31,161 bases of DNA from CAZMVU01 sp964569295 (GCA_964569295.1 CAZMVU010000034.1:1-31161); one strand, 5' to 3'. Positions 1 to 11,461 are shown, counted from the first letter of the stretch. Notes: generated by a model not told the origin, from the sequence alone. Translations and numbers: made by a program.

Positions 1-40
1 GTGATGATGCAAGGCGGTACTGTCAGGGCTGCATCCTTAA

Positions 41-55
41 GTTAACGCGTATGGG
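41..55. repeat. 15-bp segment repeated in inverse at the window end
   Basis: The 15 bases GTTAACGCGTATGGG at 41-55 recur as the reverse complement at 31051-31065, where they abut an 18-bp inverted repeat. Allowing one extra G, the match runs on into the following GGCC. The surrounding 1-214 contains no gene that I can support. It has two small hairpins (GTGGGC/GCCCAC at 123-137 and CCTATG/CATAGG at 157-171). I infer a dispersed non-coding repeat, but two short copies are thin evidence. Confidence 0.4.
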
Positions 56-214
56 GCCTAATCCCAAGTCTCTCCGAACCGCGAACCAACAACCGGGGAA
101 CACGCCATTCGATCCTTGGGTTGTGGGCGCAGCCCACGTCAGTTTAACAAACATCGCCTATGTTGCATAGGGCCCACGTTTAACGGTTGAAGCCCGCACC
201 ACGCATGGACGCCA

Positions 215-3214
<3,000 letters not shown>

Positions 3215-3293
3215 AGCTACGAACTCCTTTGCATGTTTCCTCAGGCAGTATACCGGAAACTGAACAACAAGAAAAGCCTGAAAAGCCGCAATT

Positions 3294-4481
3294 CTAATAT
3301 GTGCCGCGCGGCTCGGGGGGAATGATGTGCACGCCATGCGGTTCGATGGAACGTGCGATGCGGTACGCCCCGGCGGTGAGTGTGTAGCGCAGGGGCAGCG
3401 GGGTTTCGTTGACCACGAGCCACCATACCCCGTCTTCGGTTTGTTTTCCGAGCGCATTCACGGCGGTATCGAACTGCCAAAGTAAGAAGCGCGCCTCGCT
3501 TGCAACCGCCCCGGCGTAGTCTGGTGCGGCGAGGACAGGCTGCAATTCGTGCAGTTCGCGGCATACATCGAGCACATCGCGCCAGAGTCGGGTGTCCTTC
3601 TCGAGGTAATGGGTGCCCCAGAAGAGGACGCCCCGGGCGCCGCGGATAATTGCGTCGAAGGTCATGCAGCGCAGTTCGTGGGCGGTGGGCCGGCGGCTGC
3701 CTTCGACACTGAACACCATCGGGCCCTTGCCGAGGTCACCCCAGCCAAAGCCCTGGAGCACGGTCCAGGTGGGTTTGCCGGGTGCGGCGCGGTCATTGAG
3801 CTCGGTGAACTCGCCCACCGCGCCGAGCCGCAGTTTCGTAATGTCCCAGGGAATACCCGGCGGCTGGCACACGGGGTAGATGTCGCAGCCCATGATGTCC
3901 GCCGCCCGGCCGAACAGTGCAAGGTCTTCAAAGCTGTTGCACGGTGCGTGGTTCATCCAGACGGGGTGATGCGGGTCGAGGGTTTTGAGGGTCTCATAGC
4001 CGTGGCGTATGCCTGCGGCCATGGCGTCGCGGCGGGCTTCATAGCGGGCATAGCGCTCGACGAGGGAACCGCCCTCCCGCCACGCCTTCAGCCAGCATCC
4101 CCACAGGGCTTCGTCAGGTACTTCCCACACGAGGAGCGCCGGATGGTTGGCGTGGGCCTCGACGAGCGCGCGCAGGTCGTCGGCGGGTTCTTCGCCTTCG
4201 GGGCCGAGATTGATGCGGTAGCCGGTATTGACCCAGGCATAGATGCCGTGTGCATCGAGCCGGTCAAGCTGTTCCTTCGAGCGGGCGCGCACGATGTTCA
4301 CGCCGGCATCCGCCACCGCTTCCAGCACGGCGTTGTCTTTCGGGTGTTCGTACATGCCGATAACGAACCTGCGTTCGCCGTCGACCAGGGTCATACCGTC
4401 TTGTGCGATGGCGACCTCGGCTGCGGCGCACGGCCACGCCGCTGCACACACGATTGCGAGCAGTACCATTTTGGAACGCAT
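3294..4481 (-). CDS. Secreted TIM-barrel glycoside hydrolase-like protein
   Basis: A 395-residue protein with a signal peptide (residues 1-21, MRSKMVLLAIVCAAAWPCAA). GGAGGA 7 bases upstream fixes the ATG at 4481. The fold looks like a clan GH-A type barrel: 'VNIVRARS' and 'YAWVNTGY' look like early strands, 'ALLVWEVPDEAL' (about 116-126) sits where the acid/base Glu of these enzymes lies (Glu124), and 'IMGCDIYPV' and 'GARGVLFWGTHY' resemble later strands. The C terminus (about 335-395) looks like a small beta domain. I cannot assign a GH family or substrate. It lies 79 bases downstream of the SGNH-protein start on the same strand and probably acts in the periplasm or outside the cell on glycans. 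The second catalytic residue is not identifiable by eye. Confidence 0.72.
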   Translation of the reverse strand: MRSKMVLLAIVCAAAWPCAAAEVAIAQDGMTLVDGERRFVIGMYEHPKDNAVLEAVADAGVNIVRARSKEQLDRLDAHGIYAWVNTGYRINLGPEGEEPADDLRALVEAHANHPALLVWEVPDEALWGCWLKAWREGGSLVERYARYEARRDAMAAGIRHGYETLKTLDPHHPVWMNHAPCNSFEDLALFGRAADIMGCDIYPVCQPPGIPWDITKLRLGAVGEFTELNDRAAPGKPTWTVLQGFGWGDLGKGPMVFSVEGSRRPTAHELRCMTFDAIIRGARGVLFWGTHYLEKDTRLWRDVLDVCRELHELQPVLAAPDYAGAVASEARFLLWQFDTAVNALGKQTEDGVWWLVVNETPLPLRYTLTAGAYRIARSIEPHGVHIIPPEPRGTY

Positions 4482-4649
4482 GGAGCCATCCTCCGCAGTT
4501 GTCCTTCCCGGTAATGGGACAGGGGAGGCACAGGGGAGGTTTCGCGGAAGATGGGCACAGGCAAGATAGCCTCGGCTCAGGGCGAAGGTTCACATCGATG
4601 TACTACTTAGATAAGGGAAGCAAACCGCGCTGCGACCGGTGCCTCCCCC

Positions 4650-6440
4650 TCACGCTGGATCGGGCGCGTAGTCCGGCGGTTCTTCTTCGCCGTGCCTACG
4701 GGCGATGCCGACCAGACGGCCTTCGATCCAGCTTGTAAACATCATGTAAAGCACAAACACGAACAACATGGCGGACATGTCGAAAGAGAGGGGGAATTTC
4801 CAGCCCATGCCGTGATAGTTCCAGCCCACGAGGCAAATGGCGAAAAGGAGCACCATGCCCACCGTGCGCAGTGGCTGGCCGGGCCGGATGGCGAAGAAGA
4901 GGAAGGGTATAACGAGCATGGCGTAGTAGTAGTGCGTGGGCGCCACGAGGAAGAACACGGGCACAAAGCTGTAGGGCAGTGCTTCGTCGTCGCGCAGGCG
5001 GCGCAGGAGGAAGAAGGAGAGGAACAAGACGGCGCCCTGGATGCCCCACCACACGGCGGCGTAGTCGCGCATGTACTGTTGAAGATTGATCTTGTATTCC
5101 CACCAACTGGTTCCGGGCGGCACGAGATCGTAGGTTTGCATGAAGAGGAACTTGAAGCCGATGCGCCAGGTCGATATGTCCGCGTTGTGGTAACCGATTT
5201 TGTCGAAGAAGCCGCGCCATTGCCAGAGGCCGCCGGCGTAGATGATCGAACCGAGGATAAACACGGCGCAGGCTGCGGCGAAGCTGAAGCCGAACACCCA
5301 GTAGCGCCGGGGCAGGCGGCGGGTGCGCAGGAGCACATAAAGCCCGCGCGCGCCCAGGCCAAAGACGAAAACAATGGGGAACATTCGGGTGAGGAAGGCA
5401 TAGGCCATGAGCACGCCGGCCGGCACATACCACCGCTTGCGCACAAGCGCCGTGCTCATGAGTGTGAGCGCGATCCAGTCCATGCGCAGGAAGGCATGCT
5501 TCATGGTGGGCGATTGCATCATGAGGAAGTTGGCGCCGAAGAAAAGGGCGCACAAGAGCGCCGTGGCGGGGCCGTAGGCCCAGAGCAGCAGGATAAAGGC
5601 GATGACGAGCAGGATCGGGTCGAGGAGCGCGAGGAGCTGCATGCCGGCCTTGCTGTCCGTGCTCACGGCATTGCTGAGGAGGCCGCCGGTCGTGCTCCAC
5701 ACGGGCGTGGCGTTGTAGCCTTTGTCGCGCAGGATGCCGTGCCACGAGGAGCGCAGGTGGCCTTTGAAAAACTTGATGTCCTTGACGAACTCCTCCCAGC
5801 GTTCTTCGGAGAACAACCCCTTGATGCGCGCCTTTTCTTCAGGCTCGAGCACTTCCTTCACATCGCGGTAGGGCCGCACCGGGCGTCCCTCCTCGGCGAT
5901 GCGCTCAGCAGAGCGCGCCTGATCCTGCATGTCGAAGCTGAGGTTGCGAATCTGGCGCTTGTCGTAGTCGAGGCCGCCGAGCTCGGCATCCGCCACAATC
6001 GAGGCATTGTACATCTCGGTGTAGCCGGCCTCGGGGGCGTACTTCGCGCCGATGTAGTAGTGGTAGAACTCGTAGTCGTCGAAGTAGTAGCTGCTGATGA
6101 CCGGGCAGAAGCCGCCGTAGTGCCATGCGGAAACGATGGCCACGAAACACAGAGGCAGTATGATGAGGCCGCGCAGGAACGCGAGCTTGGGGCGCCACAC
6201 AAGCACCAGCGCCAGGGCAAACACGATGCCGGCGATGGGCAGGTACCACCGGAGGTTGTAGCGTACTGGCTGAATCCACGCGCGCACAAAAGCTTCCACC
6301 CAAGGCCAGAAGGCAATCGCCAGGCCCACGAGAGCCGCGATGATGACAAGGTAAGCCCAGATGGCCCACCATGGGTTGGAATGCGCGGGTGCGCCATTGG
6401 TGGTGGGTGCGGATTTCTGTGTGTGGATATCGTTGGTCAT
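4650..6440 (-). CDS. Polytopic GT-C-like membrane protein (paralogue of next gene's C-terminal half)
   Basis: A 596-residue protein with many hydrophobic segments (about 25-50, 62-82, 88-107, then at least six more after residue 265). A long non-membrane loop after the third segment carries 'DDYEFYHYYIGAKYAP' (about 121-136) and 'YNATPVW' (about 241-247). Topology and an acidic residue-rich first loop resemble GT-C glycosyltransferases that use polyprenyl-phosphate sugars, but no substrate can be named. Both motifs recur in the C-terminal half of the neighbour that ends at 6437, so the two are tandem paralogues. The start codon overlaps that gene's stop by 4 bases (ATGA), which suggests translational coupling. 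Confidence 0.7.
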   Translation of the reverse strand: MTNDIHTQKSAPTTNGAPAHSNPWWAIWAYLVIIAALVGLAIAFWPWVEAFVRAWIQPVRYNLRWYLPIAGIVFALALVLVWRPKLAFLRGLIILPLCFVAIVSAWHYGGFCPVISSYYFDDYEFYHYYIGAKYAPEAGYTEMYNASIVADAELGGLDYDKRQIRNLSFDMQDQARSAERIAEEGRPVRPYRDVKEVLEPEEKARIKGLFSEERWEEFVKDIKFFKGHLRSSWHGILRDKGYNATPVWSTTGGLLSNAVSTDSKAGMQLLALLDPILLVIAFILLLWAYGPATALLCALFFGANFLMMQSPTMKHAFLRMDWIALTLMSTALVRKRWYVPAGVLMAYAFLTRMFPIVFVFGLGARGLYVLLRTRRLPRRYWVFGFSFAAACAVFILGSIIYAGGLWQWRGFFDKIGYHNADISTWRIGFKFLFMQTYDLVPPGTSWWEYKINLQQYMRDYAAVWWGIQGAVLFLSFFLLRRLRDDEALPYSFVPVFFLVAPTHYYYAMLVIPFLFFAIRPGQPLRTVGMVLLFAICLVGWNYHGMGWKFPLSFDMSAMLFVFVLYMMFTSWIEGRLVGIARRHGEEEPPDYAPDPA

Positions 6441-9151
6441 GCGGCCTCCGGGGTGTCGGTTGTGTCGCCGGGCGGCCCCTCCTGCTTACGGAAGAGCGTG
6501 CCGGCGGCGAACAGCACGAGGTAGAGCACGAGTGCGAAGAGCAGGCACGACATCACGAAGAACAGATTGAAGTTGCGGTTCCACAGGCCGAAGTAGTAAT
6601 GCCCCGCGATGCCCGTGGCAAAGAGGTAGATGAGGCCAAGGGCACGCCACGGATGCTCGATGCGCCGCGCGAAGAAGAGCAACGGAATGATGAGCATTAC
6701 GTGGTAGTAGTACGTGGGCGCCACAAGGAAAAACACGGGCACATAGCCGTAGGCAAAGGCTTCGTCGTCCGCAAGCTTCTTCACGAGGACAAACGACAGC
6801 AGCAGCATAGCGCCCTGGATGCTCCACCACAGGGCTTTGTGCTCCTCGAAGGCCTGGGCGATGGGCATGTCCCAATAGGCGCCGCCGTTCCAGGAGACGA
6901 GGAAGACGTATTTGAAGCCGATGCGCCAGGGGGAGATGTCGGAATTGTGCTGGGCGATCTTACCGAGGAATTCGCGCCACGGCCCGATACCGCCGTAGAG
7001 GAGCGACGCCCCGACGAGCACGGCCAGCCCCCCCGCGAAAGCCGCAAAGAAGCGCACGTACCGCCGCTCGAGCCGCCGGGTCTGGAAAAAGGTCCAGAGC
7101 ATCTTCGCGCCGATGCCAAAGCCGAAGATGACGGGAAACACCCGCGCGCCCGTGGCGTAGGCCAGGGCAAGGCCGGCGGGGATGTACCATTGCTTGCGCA
7201 GGAAGCACAGCGCCATCACCAGGCACATAACCCAATCGAGCCGCATGAAGGCGGCCTTGAGGGTGAAGTGGCTGGTGACGTAATGCCCGCCCAGGAAGAT
7301 GATCACGAGCAACACGGCCCGCATGCCGAAAGCCCACCACACGAGCAGGAGCGCCGCCAGCGCAAAGGCGACATCGATCAGCGGGAGCCGCTGCATGCCT
7401 GCCCAGTCGCTCGTGGGCACCTGGTTCGCGATGTACCCGGCGATCATGGTCCAGACCGGCGTGGCGTTGTAGCCCTTGTCGTTGAGCATGCGCCGCCAGA
7501 GGCTGCCGCTCACTTTGCTCCGGCAAAAGACCACGTCCTGCTTGAACTCTTCCCAGCGCTCCGGACTGAACAGCGCTTTGTACTGTTCCTTGGTTGCCAA
7601 CACCTGTTGCCCGGGAACGGGGCGGTGGTCCGTGAGGCTGCGCACGGTGCGGCCCGCCGTGGGGTAACCGGTTTCGTCGTCGGCGACAAACACGGCGTTG
7701 TACAGGTCGTAGTAACCCACCTCGGGCGTGTACTTCGCGCCCAGGTAGTAGTGGAAATGTTCATAGGCGTTGAAGTAGCGGCCCTGGCGGTAGTGGTCTT
7801 CCGTGTAGTTCCACAAGGCCACGGCGGCCGTCGCCAGCAAAGCCGCCGCCAGCATGCCGCGCAGAAACGATGCGCGCCACCAGCCAATCAGAACGTAGAG
7901 CGCTATGATTACTATCGCGGCGGCGGGCACGATGTACTGGAAAGGCGGCTGCTCACGCACCAGGTGGTTGAGCAGTTCCTTCACCCGTGCCATGGGCCGC
8001 ACCTCGCTCATCTCGGGCACGGGGACCGGCAGGGCCGGCGCCGCGGTGGTCAAGGGAATGGGCGTGTAGTGGTCCTGCTGCGGACGGGGCTGCCAATTGC
8101 CCCGGGCGCTTTCCATGGGTAGCCAGGCGGCATCGGCCAGGCCATCCTTCGACACGGCCACGCGGTAGATACTGCCTTCCAGCACGCCGGGTTGGGTGTG
8201 TTGGTCGAAGATGAAATTGCCCAGGCTGTAGAGGATGATGCCGCCGTTGTACACATCGGCGGGTTGCTGCACGTGCGGACCATGCCCCATGACGATGTGC
8301 GCGCCTTGGTCGATGATGAAGCGCCCGAGGTCACGCTGCTGCGTAGTGGGCGTGGGGTCGTAGTCGGGCCCCCAGTGCATGGACACGGCGACAATGTCCA
8401 CCTGATCCTTGAGGCCGGCGATGTCGGCGGTGATGTTGGCGCGCGTGCCCTCGGCGGGCCGCTCGGGAAAGCGCGCGAACTCCGTAACACAGGCTCCTTC
8501 GGACTCCGGGTCGCAGTAGGACAGGAACCCGATGCGTACGCCGTTGGCCTCGAGAATGGCCGGCTCCTGCCGGCCGTAGTCGCTCAGGAGTCCCGCGGTG
8601 GCGATGCCCGCTTCAGCCAGGCGCACGCGCATGTCGGTCACCACTTCCGCACCATAGTCGAGGATGTGCCGGTTGGCCAGGGCGGCGGCGTCGAACCCGG
8701 CATTGGCCAGCGCGTCAATGGCGGTCGGCGGGGCGCGGAAGGTGTACGTCTTGTCTTCGAGGGGGGCGCCGGCATCGCTGATAGGTGCGGACAGCGTGCA
8801 CAAGGCGAGTTCGGCGTCGCGCAAATAGGGAGCGCACTCGGCGAAGAAGTAGTCGAAGCCGCCGGGCTGATTGGCGGCCGTAGCGGCCACGCCCCGCCCG
8901 AGCATGACCTCGCCCACAAACGCCAGGTCCGCCACCCCGGGCGGCAGGGCGCGCGTGGGTGCGCTGGGGTTGGTCTCTATCTCGAGCGCCCCGGGCATTG
9001 TGCCTGGGACAAGGCCGTAGGACTGCGTGCCTGCGTAGGCGAGCGCCAGCAGCAGCGCGCCCACGCCCATACCACAGACGGCCCACATAACAAACTGCAC
9101 AAAAGGCACCCATGTCCGTGCGTCATGGGCGTTTTCGGAAGGATGATGCAT
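6437..9151 (-). CDS. CapA-like metallophosphatase fused to GT-C-like membrane domain
   Basis: A 904-residue protein. A single membrane anchor (about 20-42) precedes a CapA/PgsA-type domain (about 73-370): GEVMLGR at 80-86, ANRH at 159-162, SMHWGPDY at 257-264, GHGPH at 289-293 and YSLGNFIFD at 308-316. These match the poly-gamma-glutamate capsule CapA fold. Several positions differ from the usual pattern: GE for GD, no NLE, and ANRH for ANNH, so metal binding may be altered. Residues about 405-904 are a polytopic domain homologous to the 596-residue neighbour (motifs YEHFHYYLGAKY and KGYNATPVWT). It probably makes or modifies an envelope polymer. The SD AGGAGG fills the 12-base gap after purQ, so it may be co-transcribed with purQ. 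Confidence 0.75.
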   Translation of the reverse strand: MHHPSENAHDARTWVPFVQFVMWAVCGMGVGALLLALAYAGTQSYGLVPGTMPGALEIETNPSAPTRALPPGVADLAFVGEVMLGRGVAATAANQPGGFDYFFAECAPYLRDAELALCTLSAPISDAGAPLEDKTYTFRAPPTAIDALANAGFDAAALANRHILDYGAEVVTDMRVRLAEAGIATAGLLSDYGRQEPAILEANGVRIGFLSYCDPESEGACVTEFARFPERPAEGTRANITADIAGLKDQVDIVAVSMHWGPDYDPTPTTQQRDLGRFIIDQGAHIVMGHGPHVQQPADVYNGGIILYSLGNFIFDQHTQPGVLEGSIYRVAVSKDGLADAAWLPMESARGNWQPRPQQDHYTPIPLTTAAPALPVPVPEMSEVRPMARVKELLNHLVREQPPFQYIVPAAAIVIIALYVLIGWWRASFLRGMLAAALLATAAVALWNYTEDHYRQGRYFNAYEHFHYYLGAKYTPEVGYYDLYNAVFVADDETGYPTAGRTVRSLTDHRPVPGQQVLATKEQYKALFSPERWEEFKQDVVFCRSKVSGSLWRRMLNDKGYNATPVWTMIAGYIANQVPTSDWAGMQRLPLIDVAFALAALLLVWWAFGMRAVLLVIIFLGGHYVTSHFTLKAAFMRLDWVMCLVMALCFLRKQWYIPAGLALAYATGARVFPVIFGFGIGAKMLWTFFQTRRLERRYVRFFAAFAGGLAVLVGASLLYGGIGPWREFLGKIAQHNSDISPWRIGFKYVFLVSWNGGAYWDMPIAQAFEEHKALWWSIQGAMLLLSFVLVKKLADDEAFAYGYVPVFFLVAPTYYYHVMLIIPLLFFARRIEHPWRALGLIYLFATGIAGHYYFGLWNRNFNLFFVMSCLLFALVLYLVLFAAGTLFRKQEGPPGDTTDTPEAA

Positions 9152-9163
9152 ACCCCCTCCTGG

Positions 9164-9970
9164 TCAGGCGGTCAACAACTCGGATTTCACATACGCAACG
9201 GCATTGCGGAACACGCGCAGTCCGGCGCCCTCGGCCGGGCGCTCTTCGCGCGTCCAGCGTGGGTGATTCTCGCGGTACATGTGGCATTCGGGGTGCGGCA
9301 TAAGCCCGAACACCCGGCCCGAGGGATCGCAGATACCGGCGATGTCGTCGACACTGCCATTCGGGTTCGCGGGGTAGGCGCCGCGTGCGGGGCCGCCGTC
9401 GACCTGGGCGTAGGTGAGCGCCACCTGGTCCATGTTGTGCAGGCGCTCGAGCACCTCCGGGCCGCGCGCGAGGAACTTGCCCTCCCCATGGCGGATGGGC
9501 AGCTCGATGGTGTCGATGTCCTTGGTCCAGACGCACGGGCTCGCCGGGTTCACGCGCAGGTTGACCCAGCGGTCTTCGAAGCGGCTCGAGTTGTTGTGGG
9601 TGACGGTGACCTCCTGCACGAGATCGCCGTCGAACAGCGGCAGGATGCCCATCTTCACCATGACCTGGAACCCGTTGCAGATGCCGATGGCGAGGTTGCC
9701 CGCCTCGACGAAGCGCTTGAGCGGATCGCCGAGCTTGAAGCGCAGCCGGTTGGCGAGGATTTTGCCCGAGGCCACGTCGTCGCCGAACGAGAACCCGCCG
9801 GGTATGGCAAAAACCTGCACGGTGTCGAGCAGGCCCGGATCATTCACGAGATCGTTGAGATGCACGAGACGCGGTTCGGCCCCCGCGACCCGCAGCGCCT
9901 GCGCCGTTTCGAGTTCGCAGTTGATGCCGAACCCCGTAAGTACAAGGGCGTTTACAAGTGGTTGGTTCAT
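9164..9970 (-). CDS. purQ: Phosphoribosylformylglycinamidine synthase, glutaminase subunit PurQ
   Basis: A 268-residue class I glutamine amidotransferase that supplies ammonia to PurL for the FGAR to FGAM step of purine synthesis. The N terminus 'ALVLTGFGINCE' and 'FAIPGGFSFGDD' are PurQ signatures. The catalytic Cys lies in 'GICNGFQ' (about residue 98), and the His/Glu pair lies in 'MPHPE' near the C terminus. It is longer than the roughly 225-residue Bacillus type, as is common in several other phyla. It should pair with the PurSL protein encoded at 11826-14792, from which it is separated by the accessory patch. The upstream SD is weak (AAGAAGA). Confidence 0.95.
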   Translation of the reverse strand: MNQPLVNALVLTGFGINCELETAQALRVAGAEPRLVHLNDLVNDPGLLDTVQVFAIPGGFSFGDDVASGKILANRLRFKLGDPLKRFVEAGNLAIGICNGFQVMVKMGILPLFDGDLVQEVTVTHNNSSRFEDRWVNLRVNPASPCVWTKDIDTIELPIRHGEGKFLARGPEVLERLHNMDQVALTYAQVDGGPARGAYPANPNGSVDDIAGICDPSGRVFGLMPHPECHMYRENHPRWTREERPAEGAGLRVFRNAVAYVKSELLTA

Positions 9971-10025
9971 GGTGTCTTCTTTTCGTACGCGGCTCTTGCT
10001 TCTATCGCGATTAGGGCTCCGTCTT

Positions 10026-10466
10026 TCAGTCCATGTGCAATTGCTTCGAGAGTTGCTCTAGTCTGCCGAACGTCACCTCGCCGGCTGAATTGTCTGCACT
10101 GCACACACGGCAATCCCGCAACGGAATCGCACCCCATGTTTGTTTCAGCGCCTTCTTCGCGGATTTCGTACTGAAGCCACGAATGTTATAGTGGCAGGAA
10201 TCGCCGGTTGGCGAATCCTTTTGTTCTAAGCGGTGCTCAGGTAAAAGTTCTGTGTCGAATCGCCAGAACACCGGTGGATCTGAAGCGACGCCGCAGTAGT
10301 ATCTTCGGATATGCTCGCAAGGAGTTTGTTGTCCGGCTCGAACGCAGTCAGCATCAATAACCGAAATTCCCGGCGGGTCTCCTGTCGGGCTGAAGGCGAC
10401 ACTGTTGAACCGTTGCCGTCGCCGGTCGTAATGGTGCCGGACGTTGAGGATGCGGAGGACCTCCAT
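10026..10466 (-). CDS. Uncharacterised 146-residue protein, third gene of accessory module
   Basis: I do not recognise a named family. The protein looks genuinely coding: 'FNSVAFSPTGDPPGISVIDADCV' is followed by 'CEHIRRYYCG' and 'PPVFWRFDTELLPEH', and the first codons strongly favour G or C at the third position. Cysteines and histidines (CEHI, YYCG, DSCHYNI, CRVC) could bind a metal, but this is a guess. The start ATG at 10466 lies inside the previous gene's frame, giving a 241-base overlap. An AAGGAGG lies about 13 bases upstream. Together with the two preceding genes it forms a tightly coupled three-gene unit placed between purSL and purQ. Confidence 0.65.
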   Translation of the reverse strand: MEVLRILNVRHHYDRRRQRFNSVAFSPTGDPPGISVIDADCVRAGQQTPCEHIRRYYCGVASDPPVFWRFDTELLPEHRLEQKDSPTGDSCHYNIRGFSTKSAKKALKQTWGAIPLRDCRVCSADNSAGEVTFGRLEQLSKQLHMD

Positions 10467-10864
10467 AGCTCCCGAATCTCCTCCTTAAAAGCGGTCGTGG
10501 CAGTATCAATGTCTTGGAAGCTTGCTTCCTTCACCCCGACGTCGTCTAGTTCCTTCGTGAAATCAATGTGGCCTATCGGATAGACCGTATATTCAAGATA
10601 AGCCCGGCCATGATAAGCGGCAAAGACAACCTCCGCATTCAGGCCGGGAAACACGTCGGTTTCTAAAAGTCCGAGCGATTCCGCCTGCCGCTGTAAAGCC
10701 CGTGCACCTTCAATGGCCTTCGCCGAAAGCGGTTTGCCTTCCCCAAACGACCAGCCGGATTCGAGCTTGGTGAATGCGCGCAACTTGGAAAGCGTGGGAT
10801 GGCGGAAGTCCGCCGGCACGCTGAAGGGCGCCAAATCACTCGCATGAGAATGGCTAGGCGTCAT
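10226..10864 (-). CDS. Uncharacterised protein, second gene of accessory module
   Basis: 212 residues from ATG at 10864. I chose this start over the ATG at 10885 because AGGAG lies 9 bases upstream and it gives an 11-base overlap with the preceding gene. The N-terminal part 'LSKLRAFTKLESGWSFGEGKPLSAKAIEGARALQR' has the look of small proteins with an 'L..L..GW..G...P.S..A' motif seen beside genes of unknown function. The middle 'VFAAYHGRAYLEYTVYPIGHIDF' looks like a beta-strand pair. The last 80 or so residues, rich in Ser/Thr, coincide with the start of the next gene in another frame and are probably a non-conserved read-through tail. Function unknown. Confidence 0.6.
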   Translation of the reverse strand: MTPSHSHASDLAPFSVPADFRHPTLSKLRAFTKLESGWSFGEGKPLSAKAIEGARALQRQAESLGLLETDVFPGLNAEVVFAAYHGRAYLEYTVYPIGHIDFTKELDDVGVKEASFQDIDTATTAFKEEIRELWRSSASSTSGTITTGDGNGSTVSPSARQETRREFRLLMLTAFEPDNKLLASISEDTTAASLQIHRCSGDSTQNFYLSTA

Positions 10865-11153
10865 CGGACTGCGCTCCTTTTTCAAGATCGCTCCTCACCG
10901 TGTCGGTGGTCATAATCGGATTGCCGGTGGCGTCTTCCAGGTAGGCGATGGTTTGGCTGAGTTTCTGCGCGAGCGACTTGGCCACGGTGTAGGACGCATT
11001 CAAGACGGCCACAGGACGGTTGTTGCGCTTGAGAATGATCATGACATCGCCATTGCTCAGCGAATTGATGAAGCCATTGAAGTAAACGGCCGGTACGTCC
11101 TCGGACGACGTAACCGCTATTGCTTCCTGCTCGAGTTTTTCCTCTTCACTCAT
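10854..11153 (-). CDS. Small DUF3467-like protein, first gene of accessory module
   Basis: A 99-residue acidic protein with a single compact domain: 'VYFNGFINSLSNGDVMIILKR' then 'PVAVLNASYTVAKSLAQKLSQTIAYLE'. This strand-strand-helix pattern resembles DUF3467-type small proteins, whose function is unknown. The resemblance is by eye and only moderate. The start ATG at 11153 follows AAAGGTGAGATGAA. Its stop overlaps the next gene by 11 bases, so it leads a coupled three-gene module. Nothing in it suggests membrane insertion or export. Confidence 0.65.
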   Translation of the reverse strand: MSEEEKLEQEAIAVTSSEDVPAVYFNGFINSLSNGDVMIILKRNNRPVAVLNASYTVAKSLAQKLSQTIAYLEDATGNPIMTTDTVRSDLEKGAQSDDA

Positions 11154-11275
11154 TTCATCTCACCTTTCCGGCTGGTGATTCTTTAAGCGATAGCCAACGC
11201 TATTCAGGGTACGCATAGCAGCGCGAAAAGACAATTCCCAAGATAATGTCCGCTCGCCATTCCGTTCTGGCCACT

Positions 11276-11461
11276 TTATTCGACATTCTCCTGTACCGAC
11301 AGTGTTTCCCAATACAGCTCAATGGCTTGCCCTATATTCGTCAGGGTTTCGGCCAGTGATTCTCCCTGGGTCTGACAGCCCTCGAGTTCCGAGCACCAGG
11401 CGTAGTAACCGTGTTCATCGTGCTCGGTGTGAATGGTCAGTGTCTGAGCCACGGGACTCAC
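11276..11461 (-). CDS. Solitary HicB-like antitoxin-fold protein
   Basis: 61 residues from a GTG start at 11461. 'LTIHTEHDEHGYYAWCSELEGCQTQGESLAETLTNIGQAIELYWE' matches the HicB-like pattern (E.DE.GY.A.C.EL.GC.TQG.S..E...NI..AIELY), a partial RNase H-like fold. Classic HicB proteins neutralise the HicA mRNA interferase and often carry a C-terminal DNA-binding domain; this one is short and has none. No HicA-like ORF is visible on either side: the upstream side is occupied by a MITE-like element and the downstream side by the three-gene module. It may be an orphan remnant or act alone. Confidence 0.75.
   Translation of the reverse strand: MSPVAQTLTIHTEHDEHGYYAWCSELEGCQTQGESLAETLTNIGQAIELYWETLSVQENVE

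Noticed and set aside
123..171. Hairpins as a terminator for the SGNH-hydrolase gene
   Set aside because: Stems are only 6 bp and no clear T-run follows in the transcript direction.
3247..3252. TATACT as -10 box for the SGNH-hydrolase gene
   Set aside because: No acceptable -35 box lies at 16-18 bases, so it is not strong enough to list as a promoter.
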